Source of the DNA: Dryomyza anilis
Lineage: Eukaryota > Arthropoda > Insecta > Diptera > Dryomyzidae
NCBI GenBank assembly: GCA_951804985.1
Contig: OX638130.1
Location: 118,867,593 to 118,931,592 of the forward strand
Length of the DNA stretch: 64,000 bases
Reading direction: 5' to 3'
Of this stretch, positions 24,832 to 35,080 are shown piece by piece; within the stretch, counting starts at the first letter, position 1; the number at the start of each line of letters is the position of its first letter. Below the pieces are notes generated by a model. The model was not told the origin of the DNA. It saw nothing but the letters and a program-made list of their open reading frames with translations, and ran no database searches. The translations under genes and the position numbers were made by a program.

Positions 24832-25007
24832 ATTCATTTTGATGTACAATAATCCAACGTATGTTATTGGTGAATGAATTATTAAGTTGCAACATACATA
24901 TTATAATGTTTAAATATCATATTGATGAATTATATGATAATAATATATATTATTAATAATAATAAATATTAAAAAAAAAACAAAATAAATAAATAAATAA
25001 GTATTGC

Positions 25008-25070
25008 ACCAGGCAGGATTCGAACCCGCGTCCTCGTGCATAGAAAGCAAGCATGCTAAGCAAATGAACG
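25008..25070 (-). other. tRNA 3'-half-like sequence
   Basis: The minus strand reads GCGGGTTCGAATCCTGC, a perfect T-arm (5-bp stem, TTCGAAT loop), then CTGGTGCA. No matching acceptor 5' strand is present upstream, so only the 3' half is preserved. Confidence 0.5.
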
Positions 25071-25865
25071 AAAGGAAATAATAATTTGAGTTCTTATAAA
25101 AATTTTTCGATTCTTGCAAATACATTTCAATGTTCATATATTCGTTCTTTACATTTGTCGCAAAAGTATTCTGAGCAATTTTGTGTTAAACGAAAAGTCC
25201 TTTCAGAATAATAAAGACAACATTTACCATAAACTCTTTTTTTTTTGCAACAAACATGTCAACTTTTACAGGCACTGTTCAGAGGATTTGTAAAAGAAAT
25301 TCTTTTGTCGCAAACAGCCGATAAACGTTTTTTTTCTATGCGTGTATATTATTATACACGACATATTTATAACATCCACTACATATGTTTATGGAAAGTT
25401 GTGTTGCTAAAATATACTTCCGCAAAAGCATAATTTACAAAATAAAAAAATCACAATTTTAATAAATTTTCACAAATTGCATTTTTTTTTTGTGTGCGCG
25501 TAAAAATTAGAGGGGGTAGAATATAAGCTTTAACCCGAAAACTTGAACCGTTTGTTGAATTAGAGTTGTAGTTTGTCGAAAACTCTGATCGTAAAGACTT
25601 CTATTATTATGCCAAACGATATCGAAATGTTGTCGTAAAAGTGATCAAAAAGGTATCTTAAAGACATACGAATGTCCGCCTCTTTGTTGAATTTTAGTTC
25701 TCGAAAAGATAACTAAAAAGTTATGTTTAAGTCAACTATTAAAAGTCATCATCAGAAAGTTGTCCTCTAGACAGCGGATAAGATAGCTTAAATGCAGCTT
25801 TTAGTTAACTCTTTTAACTACCAATACACATGTAAAATATGACAACAAATTATTATCAATGTATT

Positions 25866-26033
25866 ATGCCCGTAACTTCAACGAGTAGATATCTATTGGT
25901 GTTCGTACCGAACAGATATCTCTTACCTATCCGGTGTTTTTACTCCTTAACTATGCGTTGAAGTTACGAAATTTTGCTTACACGATAGATAACTAAGCAC
26001 CAGTAGATATCTATTCGTTGAAGTTACGGGCAT
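25866..26033. mobile_element. Short MITE with 38-bp inverted repeats (168 bp)
   Basis: Left end ATGCCCGTAACTTCAACGAG followed by TAGATATCTATTGGTG. The right end on the opposite strand is the same with two or three changes. No coding capacity. Confidence 0.75.
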
Positions 26034-26037
26034 TAGG

Positions 26038-26090
26038 TTGTCATTCGATTATTTTTTTTCCAAAAATTGATGGAAATAATCGAATGACAA
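26038..26090. repeat. Perfect-stem hairpin beside the MITE
   Basis: TTGTCATTCGATTATTT is repeated exactly in inverted form at the other end (17-bp stem, loop of about 19 nt). It starts only four bases after the MITE ends. Confidence 0.75.
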
Positions 26091-27511
26091 ACTAATACAT
26101 ATCAAATAAATATAAAAATAGACAATAATAATGAAAAACCAAAAGCTATGTTTAAAATTTAAATGCATATTTATTTGAAATTATTTTAGCTGCACTGTTT
26201 GTTACTGCCACAGTCACGTCCTGAACCACCTCCTTACACGGTAGAATGACGCCTGCAGTATGTAACTGCCGTGGGCAGTTACGATTTTTTAGCGATTCAT
26301 AAGCGTATTTTACTCGTCGCGGTTAATATTTTTACTATCAATCGGACATTTTTGTCCACACAAAATACACGGGGCACAAAAATCGCTAACAGCAAGCGGA
26401 ATGACTGAACAAAAAAAAACTAATGCCAACTTTGAAGTATGAAGTTCAAAGGTGCCACTATGTGGATATTATCCCAATTTGTTTACTTTAAAATGTTACA
26501 ATTCTGATATATCTATACTATGCTTAATAGATAACTTTTGTAAGAACCTTAAGTTCCCTGAAAAACGATAGTCGCAAAGATAACATTTCGTATTTTGTTT
26601 AGTTGGGAGGACAAACATTCACGTTAATGGCACTGCGTAGGATCTTTATTATTTTTATTTTTAATCTACACATAATAAGTTACACATAATAAGTTAAAAT
26701 TACAGTTCAAGTTCCAAATAGGGGAAACGCTTTTTGACTGGCAATTGGGTGGCAAATAAGTATATTTCGCATGATTTAGAAAAAACACTTTAATGGCAAC
26801 TGTGTGGCTACCACTTAAGTTGCCTCAAAGTGGTTACTTGGGTTGTTTAGAATCTCTTGCGTCGATATCGATATCGAAAAAGTTTTTGTTTTCTATTAAT
26901 ATCAATTGTTATATATATATACGTAGAATATTTTTTTCCGTGTATGGAATATAAATGTTCGTTCTTTTTGAAGCCGGATCAAAACGAATCCCACTTTACC
27001 CCAGGTTCCTCTACTCAAATGGTGGTTTATAGCAAATCCAAAAGGCGCACAGTGGTTTAAAGACACTTTATAATTTTGTAGCAAAAACTTTAAATATTAA
27101 TAATCCGTTCGCAGTTTAAAAATATAATGATTAGTTTTTTTTCCAAAAATCAACAAAGTTGTATAAAATTTGTGTTGTGAAAATTGATGAAAAAAACTAA
27201 TAAATTAATAATGTTTTTATGGAACACCTTCATCTTTTAAAAATATTTTTTTTTTTGGTAATTGATAAAAATGACCCTTGTACTATCATATTAAAAGAAA
27301 ATATTTTTAAAACTATTAGTAAAATCTTTGTTAGCTGTCCTGACCTTAGCTAATTTGTATCAAAATACAGTGTTGAATGTCTACTTTCTACTCCTGCAAA
27401 ATGCACTTGCGACCCTGATAATTGTTACCACATTTGTGTCTTAACCCATAAAACAGCGTAATTTTTGTTGACCCAAAAAAAATATTGCATATTTGTAGGC
27501 TCATCTTTAGA

Positions 27512-27607
27512 AGGTTGTACCAACCTCCTAGTCAGCAAGAATGAGGTTGTGCTAACCTCCTAGTCAGCAAGCATGAGGTTGTTTAAACCTCGAAGTCTGC
27601 AAGCATG
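27512..27607. repeat. Three 32-bp repeats, each opening with a hairpin
   Basis: Copies start at 27512, 27544 and 27576. Each begins AGGTTGTnnnAACCT (a small hairpin), followed by CCTAGTCAGCAAGnATG or a close variant. Confidence 0.85.
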
Positions 27608-30285
27608 CCGAAACCTCGAATTGAACTTTTATTTTAAAATTTGTTTATATATGTATTTTAGATGCGTAAATACTTATGTCACACATTCAATTTCAAAAAG
27701 TATATCTATTTCCTGAAAAATAAAAACAGTAAGAAGAGACACATTTAGTATTTTATTTCATCAAAATTAAACAAAATACAAAACCATTTCTAACGCCACT
27801 ATGGTCACATATATTTTTATTTATATTATATTTCACAACCTAAACAGCAATTTGTATTGAATTAATTCTTTATTTTAATAATATTCATATATTTATTTCG
27901 CATTTTACTTAATTAATTAATTTCGTATTGTTTGCGACTTGTGAACATTTTTGACGTTTAATTATTTCTGCATGTATCCATAATTGTTTGCAAGAAACTG
28001 GAAACCGACCGAACTGCTGATTGTCATTTATTTTATTGATACAATAACGTACTCAGTTGCCTTCAAAAATGCACAAACGTCAAATATTGGCAGAATGAAA
28101 AATACGTTACGCCAACCGAACGTGCAGTTGCGTGGATTAACATTTCGGTTACAGTAAAAAATGGTATGTTCATTTTAATGTCATGAGGTTACAACAAATG
28201 CATTTCGTTTGCAACACTAAAACGTTGGTTGTCGGATCCGTATATTTTTAGATTTATGTAACGTTATTAAAAAATTATTAGTGGAATTTTTATTATAATT
28301 TTAAAATATTTATATAGCTAATAATATATTACATATGCCGTTCTTCGAAATATATATATATATTTTAATTATATTATATTATGCTAGTTAATATCATTAT
28401 AATGTCCGTCCGTTTCTACAAGGAAAACACGTTAAGAAAAAAATAAATAAAATATACTTCAAATTTTGTATTTTAATTTCACAATTAAAGGATTTTCCGT
28501 TTGCTATAAAATTTTTTTGAAAAAATGTAAATTCGTAAAATATAAAAATAATAAAAAAAAAATAATAAAAAAAATCTTTTAATCATCTTTATTGGTTTCA
28601 AAGTTATTTTTCAAAAAACATACCCCTTTTGACCACTGTGCGGCCGAGTGAGAACTTTTCATAAGCAGTTCTTTACTCTCGCACAAAAAAATAAAGCTTC
28701 AATATGATGATTTTATTCATACATATAAATATTATGAATTTTTTTCACCAACTACCAGATGGAAGATATCATTCTTACTTACGAAGTCTTTAAATTCAAT
28801 TTGAATAATATTTTATTTTTAATAAATCGTAAAAATAATGGTTATTTTATCATTGCATGCTTTTTTTCTGAGTGTACAAATCGTAAAAAATATATTGGAA
28901 GTGTTGCACCCATATTTTGCTAAAATATGCATATTAAACTTTAATTAATTTTAATAAATATGTATGTATTAAACAATTAAACTAAAATCTAAATCAAAAC
29001 CATATGTAAATTTATGAAATCATAAATTTCTATTTACATCGCGTTGTAACTTTGTTTGTCGTAGGTTTATTGACTTAATATTTTTGACATTTCTGATAAT
29101 CAAATATTTATACACGCCAGACTTTTATGAGCAACCTTGTCAAACGCTTCAAAATCCACTCAGTTGGTGGATACATTTCTTTTGTAGTATATATTTGCAT
29201 TTATAAAATTTATTTAGTAATAATGTCTTTTTGTTTGATTAACAAATAAACGTATTTTTTATATGCAGGGCCTTTGTTATATGCAGATTTTATTACACAA
29301 ATATTGCAGCTCAAGGTCAAGGCTAGAAAAAGATGATTGTGAGATGGTTAATGTATGAAACGACTATGATTTTTATAATGCAGTTTTGTAATAATGTAAT
29401 AAAAATTAAAAACTTATTAGGGCAGATAAAAATTGTAATTTTTAGTGTTTTTTTGAAACCTTTAAAACTTGAAAGTTTTTTTAAAGGGTTTTGGATTTGT
29501 TAGTTAGCTATAAATTATGTAAAAAATCATTTAAAATTGATTTCGTTTCTACTTTTTTCTAAACATCTTCATCATTTTTTATAATTGAAAAAATATTAGA
29601 AAATCTAAATTATTTGCCATATTTTATAACAATACTAATGAGCTGTTGAAACATTTGCTGTTATATTTCAAAATAATTTCCCCCAAATACCGCTAATTGC
29701 ATTTAACAGCTGTCAATTAGATGTGGCAACGTCTAACGCGGTGGCAAGCAGATTAGTGTTGCCAACATTGCGAAAACACAAAGACCTCATTAGTGATGGC
29801 GGCCGACATATGAAAAATTTCACATGCGCGTCATTTCCGTTCCACATTAAAAACAAAAAATAACCAAAAAATAAAGAAAACAACAATATTTAAATATTAA
29901 GTAACAGATAAATTTATTCAGTAATATGCATAGATAAATGTTGATAATTGGCACAAATGAGGCAACACAAATTATGCATAAAATAAAAATATTACAACAA
30001 ACTAAACCAAAAACAAAAATAAAAACATAAAAAATCAATTAAAAATATAAACAGACGAAACAGTGTAAGTGAGAGAGATATAGAGTGAACGAGCGAGCGA
30101 GATAGTTACAGAATGTGCGATTAAAGCAAGTGGTGCGAAATACATGTGAAAGCGATTAAAACTAATCAGTTCTGCGTCATATGATGCAACAGATAACAAA
30201 AAATAAAAACAAATGGCGATGGGCAACAATGTTGCAAACAATTTTATCTAATTCTTCTACTTCTTCCTATGCGTCTGGTGCACAT
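27608..30285. other. Intergenic DNA downstream of the YLP-motif gene
   Basis: No gene supported. A SINE scrap lies at 28640-28682. AATAAA on the minus strand at about 29912-29917 is a candidate poly(A) signal for the YLPP-type gene, which would give a 3' UTR near 370 nt. Confidence 0.45.
28640..28682 (-). mobile_element. SINE scrap
   Basis: GCGGCCGAGTGAGAACTTTT and TTTACTCTCG resemble the internal part of the SINE at 38750-39066 (around 38885-38930). Diverged. Confidence 0.4.
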
Positions 30286-33200
30286 TTAGAAGCGATAACG
30301 ACGACGTCCACGTGGGCTGCGAAATACGGACTTTGGCTGCGCTAGCAATGCGCGTGAGTCACGTACCGCACGCTTTTTGGCGACCTTCGCATCAAGGGGC
30401 GGCGGCAAGTAAGCATTGTTGCTGGTGCTGTTACTAAGCACCGCATTTGTTATTGGGGCAGCTAACGGCAACGAGACCTCCTGGTGGTCGTTAAAGATCT
30501 TGACAGTTTGCTCGTGCGCACCGCTGCCGCTCTGACTGACGACTTTTACAATGCGATGTGTACCCATGGGATCGTCATGACTGGGTCCAAGAATTTTGAT
30601 GGTCTTGACGCCCGCCTGATCGGAGGTTTCCAGTACTTTCAGTGTTTTCACGGTGTTGGGGGCAACGATTTGCACGGTGCGTATTTTGCCAGAGGTGGCG
30701 GCAGCAGGCGCAGCAGTTAGAGTTACTGGTGCGGGAGTAGCGGCAACCAACAACTGTTGTTGTTGCTGCTGCTGCTCTTGGATTTCCTTGGGCATAATCT
30801 TGGCCAGCGATTGTTTTGTCGCCGCGTTCATTGTCGAGCGAACATTGTACGCTGTATAGGCTTCTGGCACCGGATTAGCAGCGTAGGACATGGCGGCCGC
30901 ATAATATTGTGGGCGTGTAGTTTGCTCGGCATACAAGGGCAATGGTGTAGTTGTCGTCGTTGTAGCTGGTGGTCCATAGACGGCAAACTGCTGACGTGGC
31001 TCGGTGAATTGCGCATCGGCGTAGCGCTCATTCGGCTGTACGGTCGTCATGTAGCTGCGCAGACTGTGCATGTAGTCAACATGTTGCTGCTGAATATGTT
31101 GCTGCGACACTTGTTGCGTTACCACCTGCTGGGGCACGTTTTGATATTGTGCTGTCTGTTGTACTTGTTGCGTTGAATGTTGCTCCACATCATTTTGTGC
31201 TGTTGCATGTTGTTGTAAATGTTGCGATACATGTTGCTGTTGTACTTGGTGCTGCACTTGTTGCTCTTGGTGTTGCACTTGTTGCTCTTGGTATTGCTCT
31301 TGATATTGAAGTTGAGGCTGTTGAACTTCTGGCACCGTTACCGTCTGTTTGTCCTCCGGTTTGACATAATCATAGCCCGGCGGCAAGTAAGTCGGTGCAT
31401 TGAATTGCTGTGCAGTTTGTGTTGTTGTCGCCGCCGCTGTCGCTTTGGAAACTTGTTGCTGTTGCGCATAATTTGCAGCAGCAACATGATATGGCGTAAT
31501 CTGTCCCTGAATCTGTTGCTGATAGTTTTGCTCCTCCTGGTAGTTTGTTGACTGTTGCTGTGCAGTACTGACTGTCTCAGCAAATGTTTGTGGTTGATAT
31601 GCCGGAGCAATTGCTAACTGTGACGTTTGCTTACCATAGATGATGTCGGAATTTCCCTCATGGTTGCCAACATTTATGTGTGAGTTGACAATGACTTCAG
31701 TATGTGGTTGTTGCACTTGTTGCTGATACTGTTGTTGTTGTTGATAATTTTGCTCTTGTGTCTGTTGTTGCTGCTGTTGATACTGTTGCTGACTTTGTTG
31801 TGCCTTTGCTGCTGCTTCTGCTGCTGCTTGTTTCTTCAGACGTGGATCCTCGCTATGTAGTTGCGCAATAGCTTCCTCAGCATGTTCGGGTCTTTCAAAT
31901 TCATAACCAGGTGGCAATGATTCGGGCGTCGCTACAATAGGTTGTTGTTGCGTCACTGTTGTTGTTGTCGTTGGTGGCAAATATCCCGGTGCAACGAAAG
32001 CATTCTGAGGAGCAACTACTGTTTGTTGTTCGGCAGAAGGTGGCAAATATGTGGGTGCGTTATAAGCGGTGCCTTGTACAGGTTCAGTAACTTGTTGACT
32101 GTAATGTTGCTGTTGTATTTGTTGTACTTGTGACTGTACTTGATATTGTTGCTGCTGTTGTGCTTGGTGTTGTTGTTGCACTTGTTGTTGTACTTGCTGC
32201 ACTTGATGTTGCTCTTGCTGTTGCACATATTGCTCTTGAGGTTGCACATATTGCTCTTGATGTTGTACTTGTTGTGCCTGACGATGTACATGTTGCTCTT
32301 GATGTTGGTCATGTTGCACATGCTGAAGTATCTGTTGTACATGCTGATTTACTTGTTGTACACTCTTATGTACTTGTTGCTCTTGGTGTTGTACTTGTTG
32401 TGCATTATGATGTACTTGTTGCTCTTGGTATTGCTCTTGATATTGATGTTGAGGCTGTTGAACTGCTGGTACCGTTGCCGTCAGCTTGTCTTCTGGTTTG
32501 ACATAATCATAGCCCGGTGGCAAGTAACCGGCGCTACCCTCAGCAATGGAATTACTCTGGGCATGCTCTCCCTGACGTATTGCTCTGGTGGCGGTAACAT
32601 GGCGGACGGGCTTTGTACGAAGTGGTGGCAAATATGCGGGGCCCTTAAAGACGGGTTTGACAGCGTGTTTTTTATTACCAAAATGTTGTTCAACAACATG
32701 TTGCCGTTGTGATTGATGTTGCAATTGATGTTGCTCACTATGATAGTGCTGCTGTGTCTGATGTTGATTTTGATGATGCTGATGTTGCACAACATTGATA
32801 TTTTCGTTTGGAGGTAGATATTCGTTAGCATGGTAGGTTGCAGTAGGGTTCGCAATTGGTGTTGCTACCGATTGCGTCACATGGCCCGTAGTCGTATGGG
32901 GCGGTAAATAAGCGGCACCCTTATATTGCTGTTGCGGTGATTGTTGTTGTTGTACAACACGGCCGACAGTCTTATGAGGTGGCAAATATGTGGGACCCTT
33001 AAATATTTGTTGTTGTTGCTGTGGTTGCTGACCTTCTTGGGCAACATGAGGCGGTAGATAAGCAGACGCTCTGTAATTGGGAGTCACAGATGCCGCTATC
33101 GTTTGTTGCGATATCAACGGCTGATAACTAGCCGACTGAGCAGCTAATTGATTGTCGCGACTGAGTGCCAAATTCTTGGGGAAATCATGTTGATAATTCG

Positions 33201-33852
33201 AAGGGAATGGCACCGCTGCTGTCGTTGTTGCTGGCAACTGTTCGGAAATTGTAATCTGTCTACCATCAGCGCCCTCGGCAGCGGCAAAACTGAGATAAGA
33301 AACATCTAGGTTTTCATCATCAACATGGTTATTATGGGCAACTGTTGCCGGCTGATTAACATGTTGTATGTGAATCTCTTGCTCGTGCGGTACACTCTGA
33401 TAATCGTTGGACTGTTGTGCATTTGAAACCGTTGGATTGGATGTGGATGACCCGGGTCCAAAATGATTGTGCACCTCGAAAATCTGATAACGCGAATTGC
33501 CGTAACGTGACTCCTTGAACTGGGGCGATGTGTGACGCTGTGCTGGCGCCGGTGCCAACTCCTCCTCTATGCTGTAGTACTCCTCATTGGCTGGCGGCAG
33601 ATATCCCGACGTTGACGCTTGTCTGCCGGGTCGATTAAAGTGCGCGCGACTATTGCGCAGTTTCACTGAGATGTCAGCTAATCCACTGTGTAAAAGTAAT
33701 CCAAATATGGCTAAGCCCAAGTAGGCCGGAAGCAACTGCACGTAAAAAAACAATGGAAAAATTATTGAAGTATTGGCTGATGATATATAATCCGATAATA
33801 GTATCCAGGGTGCTGTGTAATCCATGGGGTGCTGCCTTACCTTCATTTTCAT
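30286..33852 (-). CDS. Gln-rich secreted protein with YLPP-type motifs (1153 aa)
   Basis: Two coding exons: 33841-33852 (ATGAAAATGAAG, donor GTAAGG) and 30286-33735 (acceptor ACGTGCAG), phase 0, intron 105 nt. Splicing gives a 24-residue signal peptide beginning MKMKLLPAYLGLAIFG. The mature chain has about twelve YLPP or SLPP motifs between residues 49 and about 1116, often AYLPPH or YLPPGYDYVKPED, matching the YLP motif that Pfam describes from Drosophila proteins. Between them lie long Gln/His/Val heptad-like tracts (QQVQHQEQQV). Near the C-terminus come repeated VKTLKVL, VKTIKIL, RIVKVV and QTVKIF strands, then a basic tail (SPRGRRRYRF). It is likely an extracellular matrix or cuticle protein. 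The specific orthologue and function are unknown. The GTG-less upstream frame is open through the intron, but the ATG at 33852 is chosen for the signal peptide and promoter. Confidence 0.88.
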   Translation of the reverse strand: MKMKVRQHPMDYTAPWILLSDYISSANTSIIFPLFFYVQLLPAYLGLAIFGLLLHSGLADISVKLRNSRAHFNRPGRQASTSGYLPPANEEYYSIEEELAPAPAQRHTSPQFKESRYGNSRYQIFEVHNHFGPGSSTSNPTVSNAQQSNDYQSVPHEQEIHIQHVNQPATVAHNNHVDDENLDVSYLSFAAAEGADGRQITISEQLPATTTAAVPFPSNYQHDFPKNLALSRDNQLAAQSASYQPLISQQTIAASVTPNYRASAYLPPHVAQEGQQPQQQQQIFKGPTYLPPHKTVGRVVQQQQSPQQQYKGAAYLPPHTTTGHVTQSVATPIANPTATYHANEYLPPNENINVVQHQHHQNQHQTQQHYHSEQHQLQHQSQRQHVVEQHFGNKKHAVKPVFKGPAYLPPLRTKPVRHVTATRAIRQGEHAQSNSIAEGSAGYLPPGYDYVKPEDKLTATVPAVQQPQHQYQEQYQEQQVHHNAQQVQHQEQQVHKSVQQVNQHVQQILQHVQHDQHQEQHVHRQAQQVQHQEQYVQPQEQYVQQQEQHQVQQVQQQVQQQHQAQQQQQYQVQSQVQQIQQQHYSQQVTEPVQGTAYNAPTYLPPSAEQQTVVAPQNAFVAPGYLPPTTTTTVTQQQPIVATPESLPPGYEFERPEHAEEAIAQLHSEDPRLKKQAAAEAAAKAQQSQQQYQQQQQQTQEQNYQQQQQYQQQVQQPHTEVIVNSHINVGNHEGNSDIIYGKQTSQLAIAPAYQPQTFAETVSTAQQQSTNYQEEQNYQQQIQGQITPYHVAAANYAQQQQVSKATAAATTTQTAQQFNAPTYLPPGYDYVKPEDKQTVTVPEVQQPQLQYQEQYQEQQVQHQEQQVQHQVQQQHVSQHLQQHATAQNDVEQHSTQQVQQTAQYQNVPQQVVTQQVSQQHIQQQHVDYMHSLRSYMTTVQPNERYADAQFTEPRQQFAVYGPPATTTTTTPLPLYAEQTTRPQYYAAAMSYAANPVPEAYTAYNVRSTMNAATKQSLAKIMPKEIQEQQQQQQQLLVAATPAPVTLTAAPAAATSGKIRTVQIVAPNTVKTLKVLETSDQAGVKTIKILGPSHDDPMGTHRIVKVVSQSGSGAHEQTVKIFNDHQEVSLPLAAPITNAVLSNSTSNNAYLPPPLDAKVAKKRAVRDSRALLAQPKSVFRSPRGRRRYRF

Positions 33853-33893
33853 GTTGGCTGTGCGTGTGTGCCTCTCGAGTGTCCAACCGTAAA

Positions 33894-33928
33894 TGATGCT
33901 ACCACTTGACCTCTTCACATATTTTATA
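33894..33928 (-). promoter_or_regulatory. TATA + initiator for the YLPP-type gene
   Basis: Minus strand: TATAAAAT at 33928-33921 and GCATCATTTACG with putative +1 A at 33894, again 34 nt apart. The predicted 5' UTR is 41-42 nt, which places the upstream in-frame Met at 33933 outside the transcript. Confidence 0.65.
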
Positions 33929-35080
33929 GTCAATTAATAAACCCAGCAACAACAGCGCATTAGGTTTGGGCTGCGCTCTATGCACGCCATCATCTGAGTC
34001 TCGGCTGTGTCGCTCTCGTTTGCAGCTGCTGTGAGAGCAACACATTCAGCCCTATGCGCTCTTTTGCATGCATTCAAATTATATTTAAAAAATAATCTTC
34101 ATTAGGTAGCCGAGACGTAGACGGTTTTTTTTATTTTTTTTTTTTTTGAGTCTATCTACTTGTGAAAGGCAATCGATCAAACGGGGAGACAAATTAATGC
34201 GTCGAGTTATTGCCAATATTTAGTTGGTTTCAGTGCCAAATTGCCAATCAGGTGGCATTATGGCAGAGCGGCGGGCGCAGCGCAGCGCACTGCATTCGAA
34301 ATCGAGCGTAATTATCGCGCTTTAAATAGCGGTTATGATGAGCTAATCTTGTTTGGCGCGCAACAGCATCACATCAAAAATTGGAAAATGTAGAGCATTT
34401 TCAATACACGGAAATGTGGCAACAACATCCAAAAATTATTTTACCAATATATTGGCTATATTTAGTATTAATTACAAAAATATTTAAAAGACATTATGTT
34501 ATTTAATGGACAAACTTCCGCTTTCATTTTGCTAAACAGTTTGATCTTTATGTAATTTTACGAACAAAAATATATAAATATTTATCTTAAAAACAGCAAA
34601 CAAAAATGAATGTTAAATATTAAAAACTATCGTGCTTATTCATAAAAAAATTAAATTTAATAATTGCGATTGAAAATTGAATTAATATGATCTATCTAAA
34701 ACAATTAAATCAAATACATTTTTTAGTTTTACCATTTTCTTAAATTAAATTCGGAAATTCACTTTCGATCTAAATTCAAATATTTGACAAGAACAAATCA
34801 AATTCGTTGTACAGAATTTGAATGGTTTATTTTGATTGAAAAACGTGAATTTTGTATAAAAATTGAATTCTGAAACGAATTCCCAAAACATAATTTTTGT
34901 TCAGAAGTTGATACATCCGCTATATTCATAAAAATGGAACTGATTCGAATACTTCCACTTTGTAAAATCGTGAATTCCAATATCTAAAAATAAAACGCTT
35001 CGGTTCTATATTCGGTTAGATAATAAATATTTAATAAATAACACCATACTTTAATAAATATACCATACATCAATTATGTA
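33929..35080. other. Upstream region of the YLPP-type gene
   Basis: No gene. 33960-34070 and 34250-34375 are clearly less AT-rich than their surroundings (for example GGCGGGCGCAGCGCAGCG near 34270), so they are candidate regulatory DNA. The rest is AT-rich. Confidence 0.4.

Larger units (their letters stand above)
24361..25346. mobile_element. TA-flanked inverted-repeat element (about 1 kb)
   Basis: The left end TA-CACGCATAGAAAAAAAAC and the right end read on the opposite strand (TA-CACGCATAGAAAAAAAAC) are identical for at least 21 bp, each flanked by TA. This is the arrangement of Tc1/mariner-type non-autonomous elements. Inside are a GTTTGGACCAAAC-type repeat (24445-24490), a (TA)n tract and two tRNA-like sequences. 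There is no transposase. Confidence 0.7.
25347..27511. other. Intergenic DNA with small inverted repeats
   Basis: No gene. Contains the short MITE at 25866-26033 and the hairpin at 26038-26090. The remainder is AT-rich and unremarkable. Confidence 0.45.

Noticed and set aside
30484..32712. Plus-strand open frames rich in Leu/Cys/Val over the YLPP-type gene
   Set aside because: They are antisense readings of Gln/His codon runs (CAA/CAG reads as TTG/CTG). No start context, domain or independent promoter.
33853..33933. Upstream Met at 33933 as the start of the Gln-rich protein
   Set aside because: It lies over the TATA box, needs the intron to be translated, and gives no N-terminal signal peptide. 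The spliced start at 33852 explains everything.
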